Shown: positions 11,986 to 23,235 of the stretch, one piece after another | Numbering within the stretch: position 1 is the stretch's first letter | How the letters are laid out: each line of letters starts with the position of its first letter | Source of the DNA: Silurus meridionalis | Taxonomy: Eukaryota; Chordata; Actinopteri; Siluriformes; Siluridae | Assembly: GCF_014805685.1 (NCBI RefSeq) | Contig: NC_060884.1 | Location: forward strand, 18,547,856-18,611,855 | DNA: 64,000 bases | Reading direction: 5' to 3' | The notes under the pieces: generated by a model | Told to the model about the DNA's origin: nothing | Seen by the model: only the letters and a program-made list of their open reading frames with translations | Databases searched by the model: none | Translations under genes and position numbers: made by a program

Positions 11986-12639
11986 GTACCGTTTAATTTG
12001 TAATAATTTAAAAAGCAAAAATGCATGTAATCAGTTATCACAGGATTGATCGCAAAGCCCTTGAGAAAAATATGAAGAAAACTATTTTAGCATGGGTCAG
12101 ATATTAAATGAGGAGTGAAGCCGTGTAAAGTCGAGGTGATATTTTACTACACTGTAACTAGAGCATGACTAAGCATATAAATTTTATCGCAACGTACGTA
12201 CAGTATTTTAGCAATGAGTGCATAATACAGAAAAAGAAAAAACCCTAGAGGGAAAGAAAACTACTATAAGGAAAAATTCATATACAGAGAAATGTGCACT
12301 ATACTAAAACTGTACATCAAGCTGGCCTTCATGTTAGTAGTGTGCAGAAGTAGTGAACAGGACTGGTTTGACATGATAAATGTTGAGATGCATGTTTAAT
12401 TCTGCTGGTGCTGTACACTGCAAAGTCATTATTATGACACATTGCCATCAATCAATACTGCAACTGCTTTCAGCTCATGTGTACATATCCTCTACTAGCG
12501 CACTCTGACTCACGGTTCTTGCGAGTGTGCCCCTGTCCTGTACTGTATTGCTTAGTGTATCGTTGGTTGTTGTGCTACGCTTTATTTACCAGTGACACCG
12601 ATGTCGCGATGACAGGATATATTATTATATTATATATTA

Positions 12640-12643
12640 CAGG

Positions 12644-12675
<32 letters not shown>

Positions 12676-12681
12676 ATATAT
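12640..12681. repeat. (AT)n microsatellite
   Basis: Short interrupted AT tract. Confidence 0.9.
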
Positions 12682-13324
12682 AAAACTGTATCTCAGCCGA
12701 AGAAGTTACATGCGAAGTCACTCTTTCCGAAACTGTCAATTATGCTCGAAAGCTTGATGTATTTATTCTTTTAAATGTTACCGTTGTCTGCAGTTCTGCA
12801 ATGTTTACTAGATTACTAGATACTACATTTTGCAGTAAGAAGCATTCATTTTCTCTACTGTGTAATAAACCTGTACGGGAGCAGCAAAAAGATTTAGGTT
12901 TCAATAGAGACTGTGTCATGTATTGATAATTATTGATAATTGTGTCATCCCTTTGCAGATGTACTTGCAGAAGCATCCCAAGTGTCACTCCTGATATCTT
13001 TCAGCTCAGCAGCAGTGACTCACAGAGGGAGTGTCTGCAGGGCTGAATGCTGTGCCAAGTTAGAGAACCAGAAATCTAAAATTTGCAAACGCTGCCAGAA
13101 GGAACTTGTAGTTTTTGTGCAATGCGATTGACTGGTGTGTTTATTTGGAGAAATCGTGGCTTGCTTGCTCTCTGTCCTCAAGTTCACTTTACACAGAAAT
13201 CGCTTCAAACCAATATGGTGGATAAAAATGGATTTGTATCTTCTCCAAAGTCTAGAAAAAACAGAATTCTGTACTGAATTTCATTTTATTTAATAAATAC
13301 GCTCCATGCTAGCAATTACCATTT

Positions 13325-13593
13325 GTATATTTAGGTCCTGGGCCACCTGACTAAGGATGTGGTAGCATGAAATGTTCAATTCACTTGAACTAGGAGACCC
13401 AGCAAGACCTGTTCCAGCATGACAATGTACAAATGTACACCATATTTTCATTGAGTTCGCTTTATGTACAGGGGCATAAAGCAAACTAAATGAAGATATG
13501 GTGTACATTGTTTGAAGTGAAAGATCTTGAGTGGCCTGCTATAGAGCTCTGATCGACACCTTACTGAACACCTTCAAGATGAATTAGAATGCT

Positions 13594-13598
<5 letters not shown>
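13325..13598 (+). pseudogene. Tc1/mariner-like transposase fragment
   Basis: Sense orientation on plus. The words LFQHDN (second catalytic Asp context, near 13410) and EHLQDELE (third catalytic acid context, near 13567-13592) are readable. They correspond to the FQHDNAP.H and NPIEHLWDELE motifs of Tc1-family DDE transposases. The frame between them is interrupted, Pro/Asn of NPIE is lost and the 5' two thirds is missing. It lies opposite in orientation to the related fragment at 11.69-11.99 kb and is directly followed by an (AT)n tract. Confidence 0.75.

Positions 13599-13678
<80 letters not shown>
13597..13678. repeat. (AT)n microsatellite
   Basis: About 80 bp of pure AT abutting the Tc1-like fragment; such elements insert at TA, which may explain the association. 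Confidence 0.97.
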
Positions 13679-13679
<1 letters not shown>

Positions 13680-14629
13680 TCTTTATGACAGAAACTTTGA
13701 CACATCCAGTTCCTTTTTTTGTCATATTCATTCTTCAAAAAGAATACATTTTCTATTTATTTATTTATTTATTTATTCTATCAGCAAGACAGTTGTTGAC
13801 AGCTGTGCGTGTCAGGAAGCTGGCGTAAATTAAACTGGTGGTTAATCCTCCATAGTGCTGAAAGTGTTCCAGTTCCGTGAACGTAAAAGCAAAGCTTCTA
13901 GTTTAAAATGGCCTTTTGTTATCCATCACGGCACGCGAGCGCACACCTGTAATGAGGATACAGGGCAGTGTTCATTTAGTTGAAAAACACACAAGACAAA
14001 AAATTAAATTAATAAAAAATAGACTGTTCCCTCCATAATGAAAAGACGACAATCCCACCACCCAAAAAAAAAATAATAAAAAAAAGTTTATATGATGCAA
14101 TCCAATTCCATTTTCCTCAAAGAATAAAAATCAAATTGGGGGAAAAAAAAAAAATCAAAAGCTTTCGGCTGGACAAAGATGAAACGGCTTCTCTTAGTAT
14201 TTGTGCACAGGCTACGCAAAGGCGACTATAAAGAGAATTAAAAGCGGACTGGAGCGTTTGAGCGCACACAGCGAGAAAGCAGTAGCGCTGGATTGGCGCT
14301 AGATCCTGTCTGGATCTGTGATCTGTGTATGTACCACAGCACTTCACAGCCGGACTTCTACACTGCCACACAGCAACCTGCGATGCTACGACTTGTTAAG
14401 CTAACACTAGATTACCTAGCATACCTCACCCAATGAAAGTACTTTGAAACATTGCAGTGGAATAACATCATTAAATGCCAGAACTTCCATTTAAACAACA
14501 CGCAACTAATGAGAAGGAGAAAGGCGATATGCAACAGTTAGTTTTTCTCCTTTAAATAACTGAAATGAATACAATTAAGGAAAGAATTGTGAAGATTGTA
14601 TATGCTAGAATTCTAAAAACAAAGACGCT

Positions 14630-14710
14630 AAGCATTTACATTTGCAGCATTTAGCAGACCCCCTTGTCCAGAGTGACGTACAAAAGTACATTTGTACTTG
14701 CTGCTGAATG
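14630..14710 (+). repeat. Fragment of widespread fish repeat (CATTTAGCAGAC type)
   Basis: TTTACATTTGCAGCATTTAG.CAGAC followed by CCTTGTCCAGAGTGAC matches the common teleost repeat whose consensus reads 'CATTTACATTTA.GGCATTTGGCAGACGC..TTATCCAGAG.GAC'. Identified from memory. Confidence 0.65.
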
Positions 14711-14971
14711 CAGTTATAATTCCAGAATATAACAAACAAATAAAAATGGCTTCTCTATTTGTCACAAAGCTAACACCTTGCTAACGCCAAATGAGCAGGT
14801 AAACTGAACGCTGATATAGGGCTGGACCCAAACACACACTCCCACATAATCAGCCATTAATGCATGCACGCTGTTCTCTCAGAAGCACAGACTGCTTATT
14901 ATGTGTCTGGCCAGGAAGACTCACTATAAATACACAGCAATACAGTGTCTATCCAGTACACCTGGCTATAT

Positions 14972-14973
<2 letters not shown>

Positions 14974-15018
<45 letters not shown>
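14974..15018. repeat. (CA)n microsatellite with GACA/GAGA-rich flank
   Basis: 45 bp of CA, followed to about 15270 by a degenerate purine-rich stretch of GAGACA/GACAGA words. Confidence 0.95.
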
Positions 15019-15021
<3 letters not shown>

Positions 15022-15622
15022 GAGAGACAAAGTGCGAGACAAACACAAAGGCAGACCCAAAGGTAAAAAAAAAAAGAGTAAGAGAGAGACAGATGGACAG
15101 AGACTCAAAAAGAGACAGAGACTCTAAAAGACAGACAAATCGAGAGAGGGGGTTATAAGCAAAACAGAGTGAGACAGGTGGGCAGAGACTCAAACACAGA
15201 TAGTGAGACATAGACTGCAGCAAACAAAAAAACGGAGAAAGATCAAAAATAGAGACAGAGAGAGAAAATAAAATGTATCTGATACACCATACATCTGATT
15301 CACAATCTCTCTCATTTACTTTACTTATATTTATGTTCAATCTTTTATTTTATTTTTGTACATAATTTCCCTTGTACTGTTGACCGATTATTTCGTCACT
15401 TCGTGCCATTTAGTCACTCTTCCAATTTTATCTGATTTCTTTTCAGTTCATATTTAGTTTTTGTATCTAAATTGTGCATTTCTTATAATACTTTTGTCTT
15501 CATTTTTCCTTTGGCAATACTGTATGTAAATCATGGTAATAAAGTACTATATAAGTTTGACTCAAAAAAAAAAAAGAAAAGGAGGAGAGGGAGAGACCCA
15601 AAGATAGATAAGAGACATAAAT

Positions 15623-15624
<2 letters not shown>

Positions 15625-15661
<37 letters not shown>
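15625..15661. repeat. (GA)n microsatellite
   Basis: About 37 bp of pure GA following a purine-rich tract from 15569. Confidence 0.95.
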
Positions 15662-15664
<3 letters not shown>

Positions 15665-16597
15665 CACCTAATCTATAAACACGTTTCACACACAATCGCC
15701 AGTAGTTAATTGAGTGATTCCATGCCGTATGTTCAGTGCTCGGTGTGTAAAGGTGGACGTGTAACGAGCAGAGACAGAAACGGCTTTTAAAGCTAAAGAA
15801 TGTCACAGCAGCGTTCAGCCACGCGCACACACACCAAATTCCTCGTAGTGGCTCTTCTCAGACCTTTCAATAGGTCCCAGTGTGCTACAGTCAGACAGTG
15901 GCTGCATGCGTATGTGTGTGCGCTGTGACGTCAGTCTTGAGATATGTCTTCCAGTTTAAAAAATAAATACAATAAAAATGCCAGCTGTGTACAGATTCGA
16001 GTGCTGCATGAGGCCAAGCGTCACAGCTTCAGCAAAATAGAAACATGTTGCAATAAAACTGTAGATTTGCACTGGATTACTGAGCACACAGAGGGTAAGG
16101 TTGAGAGATAATGGCAGAATGTCTAATTATTATATGACAAATGAGACTGTTATGATGATTAAAGAGAGACAAAATGTACTCAATGCCATTTTCCAGTCAA
16201 ATAAAAGCAGTTTATTATTATTTTTAGTTTAATTACATGTAATAATCTATTGCACCATTTGCATCTTATTATCGTCTCACTGAACCATCCCGAGGCTCCT
16301 GGGGAAAAGTGGAGTTACACGACTTCCTTCTCCTTCGGAAATTCATAATGCATTAATGTCATTTGTCTTGATGTCTACACTGAAGTCACATTCATCTGCC
16401 TGCCACTCCTAAGCACAATTACATGTCATATGTGACACGGGAAAAGCTCACATGTGGGGTCCGTTTTCACACATTTTACATTAAAAAAAATTGTTGCATG
16501 TACCAGTTGCCGCTCATCATGACTAATGGGGTTGTGGCACACTGGAACCTATTAAAGTCAGATGTTTAAATGGTGTGTGTTTTATCTATAACCTGCA

Positions 16598-16653
16598 TGA
16601 ATAGAATAGAATAGAATAGAATAGAATAGAATAGAATAGAATAGAATAGAATA
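16598..16653. repeat. (TAGAA)n pentanucleotide repeat
   Basis: Eleven near-perfect AATAG/TAGAA units abutting the SINE-like element at 16654-16882. Tandem short tails of this kind are typical of LINE-mobilised repeats. Confidence 0.95.
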
Positions 16654-16882
16654 TTTGTCACATATACATTAGAGTACAATGAAATTCTTTCTTCGCATAT
16701 TGCATACCCAGGCTAACTAGGGTCAGAGCGCAGGGTCTGCAATGATACGGTGCCCCTGAAGCACTGAGGGTTAAGGGCCTTGCACAAGGGCCCAGGAGTG
16801 ACAGGTTTGGCGATACGGGGGGTTAAACCCCCGACCTTCTGATCAGTTACCCAACACCTTAACCACTGAGATACCACTTCCC
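16654..16882 (-). mobile_element. tRNA-derived SINE-like element with LINE-type tail
   Basis: On the minus strand the head reads TGGTATCTCAGTGGTTAAGG (A-box-like, 16857-16876) and then GGGTTTAACCC (B-box-like, 16820-16830). The body carries GGGCCC and CCTTAACCC. The tail ends AAGAATTTCATTGTA.TC..ATGTATATGTGACAAAT and then runs into the pentanucleotide repeat. The 'CACATATACATTA.AGTACAATGAAATTCTTTCTTCGCATAT' block is a very common fish retroelement tail. It is non-coding. Confidence 0.7.
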
Positions 16883-17472
16883 TCTTTATGAATTTATAAA
16901 GGTAGTAAATCAAAGCTGCTTACTGTAAATAAATGCTAGCTTATGCTAGTAAATAGGTAATAAATGCTAGTAATGAGGTGGTGCATGGTGCATAATATTT
17001 CCAAGATGTATTAAGGCAACAGAAAATATATGGAAGTTGAGGAAATCTTCTTTGTTGCACTGGTTTAGAAGAGAAAATGTCCAAACATCTGCCCTGCAGA
17101 CTATTATAACCATATTATGTAATAGCTAATCTGACAGGATTTTCACCACTGTGCAGTTTTAACTTTTTTGTGTGCACGACACTGTAGTAAAATGCAAGCC
17201 GGATAACAGCTTATTGCTCACTGCTTATTTTAACATACACCGCAAATTATAGCATGTATTTCCTTTCTCTTTTCTTCTCCAATCCCTTTCCCTCTCTTTA
17301 CACAGGTTTACAGAAAATTTACACTTTTTAGCCAAACAATGTTCCCTTCCCTTCCCTTCCCATCTGTTCCATATCCGTCTATTACCTTTATCCCAAATTT
17401 TCCTAAGATACAAAAATGAACAGTTACTACATCTATAGATACACAGCCATATATATTATATATAAATATTTT

Positions 17473-18086
17473 GCGCAACACACATTTATTCATGACGTCC
17501 TTTCTTTACTCAGACATAAATAAATAAAAAGTGTGGAAACAGCAAAAGTTCAGTTTGGTCTCCTGATTTACATAAAAAAAAAAAAACCTTTCTTTCGGCT
17601 TCTCCCGTTAGGGGTCACCACAGCGGATCCTCCGCACGTTTGATTTGGCACATGTTTTTACGCTGGATGCCCTTCCTAACGCAACCCTCCCCAATTTATC
17701 CGGGCTTGGGACCGGCACTGAGAGTGGCTGGGGATGGTTCCCTGACCGGGAATCGAACCCGGGTCGCAGCGGTGGGAGCGCTGCATCTTAACCACTAGAC
17801 CACCAGGGGACCTGGTCTCCTGATTTACATAATTTTCATAATTCCTTTAAAACATTTACAATAATATTTTGTTTTCCTCCTATTATTGGTTTCACTAATA
17901 ATAAACATACATTTGCATAAGGCATCCATATTTTTTCAGGGCCATGTTGAATAGAGTATTAAATCTTGAAAAATATAAATCTAAAGAACATTTAGAACAG
18001 ATAAAAATGTGCGATTAAGTTGTGATTTAATACGAGTTAATTCATGCGATTTATTGTGATTCAATATTTGAATTGATCGACAGCCC
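17473..18086 (+). mobile_element. MITE-like repeat, copy 1 (5'-truncated, interrupted by SINE)
   Basis: Collinear with the copy at 22763-23235. Both have CGCAACACACATTTATTCA, GTGTGGAAACA..GCAAAAGTT, TTTAAAACATTTA, ACATTTAGAACAGATAA, TGATTAAGTTGTGATT and the terminal GACAGCCCTAATA. The copy is split at 17574-17812 by a SINE. The terminal inverted repeat partner is absent at its left end. Confidence 0.75.
17556..17830 (-). mobile_element. tRNA-derived SINE with RTE-like tail, copy 1, with 18-bp target-site duplication
   Basis: Flanked by a perfect direct repeat, TGGTCTCCTGATTTACAT, at 17556-17573 and 17813-17830. The minus-strand head contains an A box TGGTCTAGTGG (17792-17802) and a B box GGTTCGATTCC (17749-17759), so it derives from a tRNA. 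The 3' half (AGTGCCGGTCCCAAGCCCGG, then GGGAAGCC-like and GGAAGGGCATCCAGCG blocks, ending GAAGCCGAAAGAAAGG) matches fish RTE-type LINE 3' ends. The tail on this strand is T-rich rather than A-rich. The inserted body is about 240 bp. Confidence 0.88.
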
Positions 18087-18090
18087 TAAT

Positions 18091-18119
18091 ATATATATAT
18101 ATATACATACACACACACA

Positions 18120-18173
<54 letters not shown>

Positions 18174-18212
18174 TACATATACACACACACATAATACATA
18201 TACACAATACAT
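18091..18212. repeat. Interrupted (AT)n/(AC)n tract
   Basis: Alternating TATA, ACAC and ACATAT blocks immediately after the MITE end. Confidence 0.93.
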
Positions 18213-18737
18213 ACACATGTTTTGTTCATCATGAGTGATAAAACCAAACAAAGAAATGGCAGATATTTTGACAACACTTTCGTTAACAAAGCTACATGTT
18301 TGCGAAATTCATTTCGCAAACATGTGTGGGAGCCTCGGTATATGCATGGTGTTCAGCAATAACGCATGCATTCACAGGTGGTGGGAAAAGGCTACTTTAG
18401 TTAACCTGGCAGTGTGCTGGACGCAGTGGAAATGTAAACTGGTGTAAAATGAGCTTCAAGGAATCTCCAAATTAAATCATTATGCCAGATGATTTTAAAA
18501 CATGATGCAAGCCAATCTGCATAAAACTCAATAAAAACATCATAACACCGCTCCTAAGGCCCTGTGAGCATCGTTGCCAACCTTCTGGTTGAGAGGTTAT
18601 GGACTAGAGCTACAATTCTTTTAAATACATGAGTTTTCCCTTTGGTTACTGTGATGGTGCTGAATGGATTTCACCCAAAACCTCAATAACTCAATAACAA
18701 GCAGTGTAATAAATGTCATCGTCAGACTCCTAGCATT

Positions 18738-18741
<4 letters not shown>

Positions 18742-18795
<54 letters not shown>
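18742..18795. repeat. (TG)n microsatellite
   Basis: 54 bp of pure TG followed by an A8/T9 palindromic homopolymer pair at about 18807-18824. Confidence 0.96.
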
Positions 18796-18797
<2 letters not shown>

Positions 18798-19045
18798 CGG
18801 GAATAAAAAAAATTTTTTTTTTACAAAAAAAAAGGATCCATCCGAACAAAATATCAGCCAAGTTTATATTTAGGAGGTAATATTTTAAGAGTTGGAGCAG
18901 TACTGCTAACATTTAAAAGATTAACACTCAAAGTGCCCAGAGAGCAATCTTATTTATTCTTTTCTACAGTCAACCTGCAGGAGCTGGCTATTCATCTGGA
19001 AACATTCTACACTTTCCCACCACAAATAAAATGTATATATCAAAT

Positions 19046-19046
<1 letters not shown>

Positions 19047-19077
<31 letters not shown>
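19047..19077. repeat. Poly(T) tract
   Basis: About 30 consecutive T; polyphenylalanine frames across it are artefacts. Confidence 0.95.
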
Positions 19078-19081
<4 letters not shown>

Positions 19082-19138
19082 GGGCAACAAAATCAACTGA
19101 ACTTCAACCCACTGCAAGTCTGGAGCCTTGAAGCAATA

Positions 19139-19257
19139 GTGTCACTTTCGTACCCTTTCCTTTTTTCCACTTTCTTCCATTTTCTACTCGCTTTTTTTCT
19201 TTTCTTTCCCCTCATTTCCTTATTCCCCTTTCCACCTTTCCCCTTCTTCCCTTGCAG
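19139..19257 (+). other. Long polypyrimidine tract ending in an acceptor-like CAG
   Basis: About 115 bases almost entirely C/T, ending CCCTTCTTCCCTTGCAG on the plus strand, antisense to plxna1. It would score as a strong 3' splice site, but no plus-strand exon with coding potential follows, so it may be only a homopyrimidine simple-sequence tract. Confidence 0.4.
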
Positions 19258-19767
19258 GACACACATCATTTCATCACTAGGGACTCAAGATTTCTTTCAG
19301 ACTGCTGCTCAAACACAATATGAACACTGCAGGGCTTTGAATGATTACTGTAGGGGGGGACGCAATTGAAATGTTGCAGTGGTGAATCAGTGGTCCGAAA
19401 GTGGAAACAGCAGGCAAGAGCAACCAAATAAATACAAAACACATTTCTAATACTAGGGTTAACACACTACCTCCTCTGAGCAGCTACACACTATAGCTGC
19501 CAGCAAGAAATTAAGTGTGATGGAGGGATAAGAAGTATGAGGAAATTATAGCGTTATCATGAAAATGATCACAATAGCATTTGTAAAATTTTTCATTGTA
19601 CTGAATCTAAAAAAAATATACAAAAATTGAAAAATTAACAATTTTTAAAAAAAAATCAACAATTTGTTTTAATGTAATATTAAACTTATTTTTAATAAAA
19701 TGATTAAATTAAATGGGGAAAATTGCAATTAAAAGGTTCTCAACATAAAATGAGAATAGATATAACC

Positions 19768-20330
19768 CAGCCATTAGGGTTGCACAAGCCAGTGCACTCT
19801 TAGTGCCGGTCTCAAGCCCGGGTAAATGGGGAGGGTCGTGGAGAGAGTGAGGACTGAAAGAAGAATAAGATGGTGGCAACTGAAGGAGGAAGACTGTAGT
19901 GTGAGATTCAGGGAGGAGGTCAGACAGGGGCTCAGTGGTGATGAGGAGGTGCTGGATGATTGAGCAACTACTGCAGAAGTGATGAGGGAGACAGCTAGAA
20001 AGGTACTTGGTGTAACATCTGGAAGTAGAAAAAAAGACAAAGAGACATGGTGGTGGAATGAGGAAGTGCAGGAGAGCATAAGGAGTAAGAGGTTGGCAAA
20101 ACAGAATTGGGATCGACAGAGTGATGAGAAAAGTAGGAGTACAAGGAGATGCAGCAGGTAAAGAGGGATGTGGCGAAAGCCAAGGAAAAGGCATATGAGA
20201 AGCTGTATGAGAAGTTGGACACTAAGGAAGGATAAAAGGATTTGTACCGATTGGCCAGGCAGAGGGACCGAGCTGGGAAGGATGTACTGCAAGTTAGAGC
20301 AATAAAGAATGGAGAGGGAAAGAGAGAAAA

Positions 20331-20364
<34 letters not shown>

Positions 20365-20870
20365 GTTGGATGGTGTTTAGATGGTGAAGTAGGAAGTGAG
20401 AGCAGCGATTAAGAGGATGAAAAGTGGAAAGTCGGTTGGACCAGATGACATACCGGTAGAAGCATGGAGATGTTTAGGAAAGATGGCAGTGTTTTTAACA
20501 AGATTGTTTAACAGGATTTTGGAAGGTGAGAAGATGCCTGATTAATGGAGAAAAAGTGTGCTGGTACCGATCTCTAAGAATAAGGGAGATGTGCAGACCT
20601 GCAGTAACTACAGGGGAATAACGCTGATCAGTCACACCATGAAGTTATGGGAAAGAGTAGTGGAAGCCAGGCTGAGAGAAGAGGTGACCATCTGTGAGCA
20701 ATAGTATATATACAGAGAATGTTGATGGAGAAGTATAGAGAAGGTCAGAAAGAGTTGCATTGTGTGTTTGTGGATTTAGAGAACGCGTACAACAGAGTGT
20801 CGAAAGAGGAATTGTGGTATTGTATGAGGAAGTCAGGTGTGTCAGAGAAGTATGTGAGGGTCAAACATCC
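19768..20870 (+). pseudogene. RTE-clade LINE ORF2 fragment (broken)
   Basis: Translating the plus strand in shifting frames gives TWWWNEEVQESI then KRLAKQNWD (linker between endonuclease and RT), KMKSGKSVGPDDIP (RT N-terminal block, near 20415-20455), RGITLISHTMKLWERVVEARL-like sequence (20610-20680), LMEKYREGQKELHCVFVDLE with AY (RT motif A with its catalytic Asp, 20722-20795) and ELWYCMRKSGV.EKYVRV. In-frame stops (e.g. at 20235 and 20542), a (GA)n expansion at 20330-20361 and loss of everything downstream show it is dead. The endonuclease domain is missing upstream. The first 60 bases (19780-19835) instead match the 3' tail of RTE elements and of the local SINE. Confidence 0.88.
20330..20361. 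repeat. (GA)n tract inside LINE fragment
   Basis: Imperfect GA expansion breaking the RTE reading frame. Confidence 0.9.
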
Positions 20871-21353
20871 ACAGAGATTTCTTTTTTTAAATAAGCTTAA
20901 AACATTCTCCATTTACTTGAACAGAAAGCAGTAAGATTGAGGAGAAGGGGTGGGGCTTCCTGTAGCAGCTCATAATGAGCTGGACAGTTTAAAACAACCG
21001 TGTGGTTCATTCCATTTTCATTATTCGCTTCATCGCCTGTTTTATTAGTAGAGAAAGGTATTACTACACTTTTTGGCAGTGTGTCAAATATTTGTATCAC
21101 ACCCTTCCATAAAATTATATTAAATGGTTCTATCTGCATGACATCACAAAATGCAATTCCTGTAAACAGGACTGAAAACTATCACACCCATGAAGAACCA
21201 AATCCGAACAGCAAACATGTGGCAGTGAGGTGGTTTACAACATGAATAATTGAAATCTGGATTAACACATGATGTAATTGGTGGCCATAGTTGCCATGCA
21301 CTTTCTATTATTACACTTTTTTTGCCTACTCACTTCCTCACAGCATCCATGTG

Positions 21354-21355
<2 letters not shown>

Positions 21356-21418
<63 letters not shown>
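21356..21418. repeat. (GT)n microsatellite
   Basis: About 55 bp of GT ending in GCGCGC; a second short GT tract lies at 21554-21582. Confidence 0.96.
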
Positions 21419-21419
<1 letters not shown>

Positions 21420-21911
21420 CAAGAACAACACATAGTGGGTGTGTGAGAGAACGGAAGAATCTGTAAAAGTACCAGCTTCCTGAGTCTGTGAAAAAGTACA
21501 GAACTGAGAATAGATGAGGCAGGACAGGTATTTCATCTTCATAACTCTGCCCGTGTGTGTGTGCGTGCGTGTGTGTGTGTGTAGTCACGGCTGTGAGAGA
21601 TAAGACCCCATCAGTGTGTGCGTGTGTAAAGTATGGATTTGAATGCAATCAAAGGAGTGTAATCTGGAGCGTTTAGCTGAGTGGCCTGTGTAACAGAAAA
21701 CAATTTAACAGATTAAAGCTCCAAATGTGCACACGAGAGAGTGTGTGAGAAGCAGATAAGCACTTCAGCAGCCAAGTTGCAACTGCACGCTCGCAAAACA
21801 CACGCATGCAAAACTGTTGCCTTGCAGTAGAAATGATGGTGCGAACATACAAACACGTTCTTACAAACACCTGCCTGCATAAGCCTTTACTTTATCCCCC
21901 CCCCCATCTTT

Positions 21912-21915
<4 letters not shown>

Positions 21916-21968
<53 letters not shown>
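21916..21968. repeat. (TC)n microsatellite
   Basis: About 53 bp of pure TC preceded by C8. Confidence 0.96.
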
Positions 21969-21974
<6 letters not shown>

Positions 21975-22474
21975 TCTCACTCTCTGTCTGTCTCTTGGGT
22001 ATCGGGAATCGCCTATACACTGCTGCTGCAAGAAGGTCATGTGTCTATTAATAAACTAACAATCCCTGCACCTCTGTGTGTGTATATACAGTATGTGCAT
22101 GAGAGAGCGAGAAAAAGCCAAAGAGAGAGTAAGCGAGGGAGAGAGCAAGAGAAAGAGAGAGAGCACACGAGTGTGTGTGTGTGTGTGTGTGTGTATGTGA
22201 CAAGGGTCCAGAAGTGGGAGCTATGAGAAGTGGGCAATTAATCATGTTCCACTCTGTAGCATGCACACCTGCATGTACATACGTGCACGCACACACAATC
22301 ATGCACACACACACTCCGGAAAGGGACACATTTATATACCCACATCCACACAGACACACGCACAAGCTTTCAAATACATATTCCCACACAGACGCATATT
22401 ATTATAGCGTTAAAGCAGATGCACTAATGCACATAAATGCAGACTCAGAAAACCCACATAAAATTTTATTTTAT

Positions 22475-22498
22475 TATATATATATAATATTTCTTTCT

Positions 22499-22544
<46 letters not shown>

Positions 22545-22586
22545 AGAAAGAAATATTATATATATATATATTATAAAGAAAGAAAT
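22475..22586. repeat. 94-bp perfect palindrome with AT core plus an extra half unit
   Basis: Positions 22475-22568 are exactly self-complementary around 22521/22522. Arms carry TTTCTTTCTTTATAAT and its reverse complement on either side of a (TA)n core. A further copy of TTATAAAGAAAGAAAT (22571-22586) repeats the right arm at 22539-22554, giving a 32-bp direct repeat. It would extrude as a cruciform or hairpin. Confidence 0.93.
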
Positions 22587-22623
22587 AGACAGATACAAAG
22601 ATAATTAAACAAAGATAGATATT

Positions 22624-23235
22624 GGAGGCTGTTAAAATTAAGGCGTTAACACGCTAACACAAATACATTTTACCCACACTAATTTTATAAATGCATGATT
22701 AATGCAGTGTGCATTTCTGTTTGATTATTTTTATTAAAAACGAGGCAAAACTAAAAACTTCAACGCAACACACATTTATTCACAACGTCCATTCTTTACT
22801 CAGATAAAAAAAAAAGAAATATATTGAACTCCACCAAAAAGTCATTTTTAAAATCATTAAACATTTGTTTTACTGAGGCGCCAAGTTTTAAATCAAGCAC
22901 CAAAATCCGCCATGATGCACACATCAGTCAATTGAAACCGTCCGTGTGGAAACACCGCAAAAGTTCCGTTTGGTGTCCTGATGATTTACGTAATTTATAA
23001 CACCATCACTTTAAAACATTTAAAAGAATATTTTGCCTTCATGCTCTATGGTGAGTCTGGTTTCACTAATAAAAAGCATCCATATTTGTTAATGCCCATG
23101 TTGATTAGAGTATAAAAAAAATGAAAGTATTAATTTAATGTGCATTTAGAACAGATAATGTGTGATTAAGTTGTGATTAAATCACCAGTTAACTCATGGT
23201 AATCATGTGAATAAATATAATCGATTGACAGCCCT
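22624..23235 (+). mobile_element. MITE-like non-autonomous DNA transposon, copy 2
   Basis: Starts GGAGGCTGTTAAAATTA and ends TCGATTGACAGCCCT, an imperfect terminal inverted repeat (GGCTGTYAA / TTGACAGCC) about 610 bp apart. No coding capacity. The 22763-23235 part is collinear with copy 1 at 17473-18086 and keeps the uninterrupted version of the site where copy 1 has the SINE. Confidence 0.7.

Noticed and set aside
17740..17812. Functional tRNA gene on the minus strand
   Set aside because: A and B boxes are present, but the sequence continues into an RTE-like tail with target duplications, so it is a SINE, and no intact cloverleaf is evident.
19709..20292. Minus-strand frames of 161 and 172 codons
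   Set aside because: They are the antisense of the RTE LINE coding fragment, Ser/Leu/Pro-rich for that reason.
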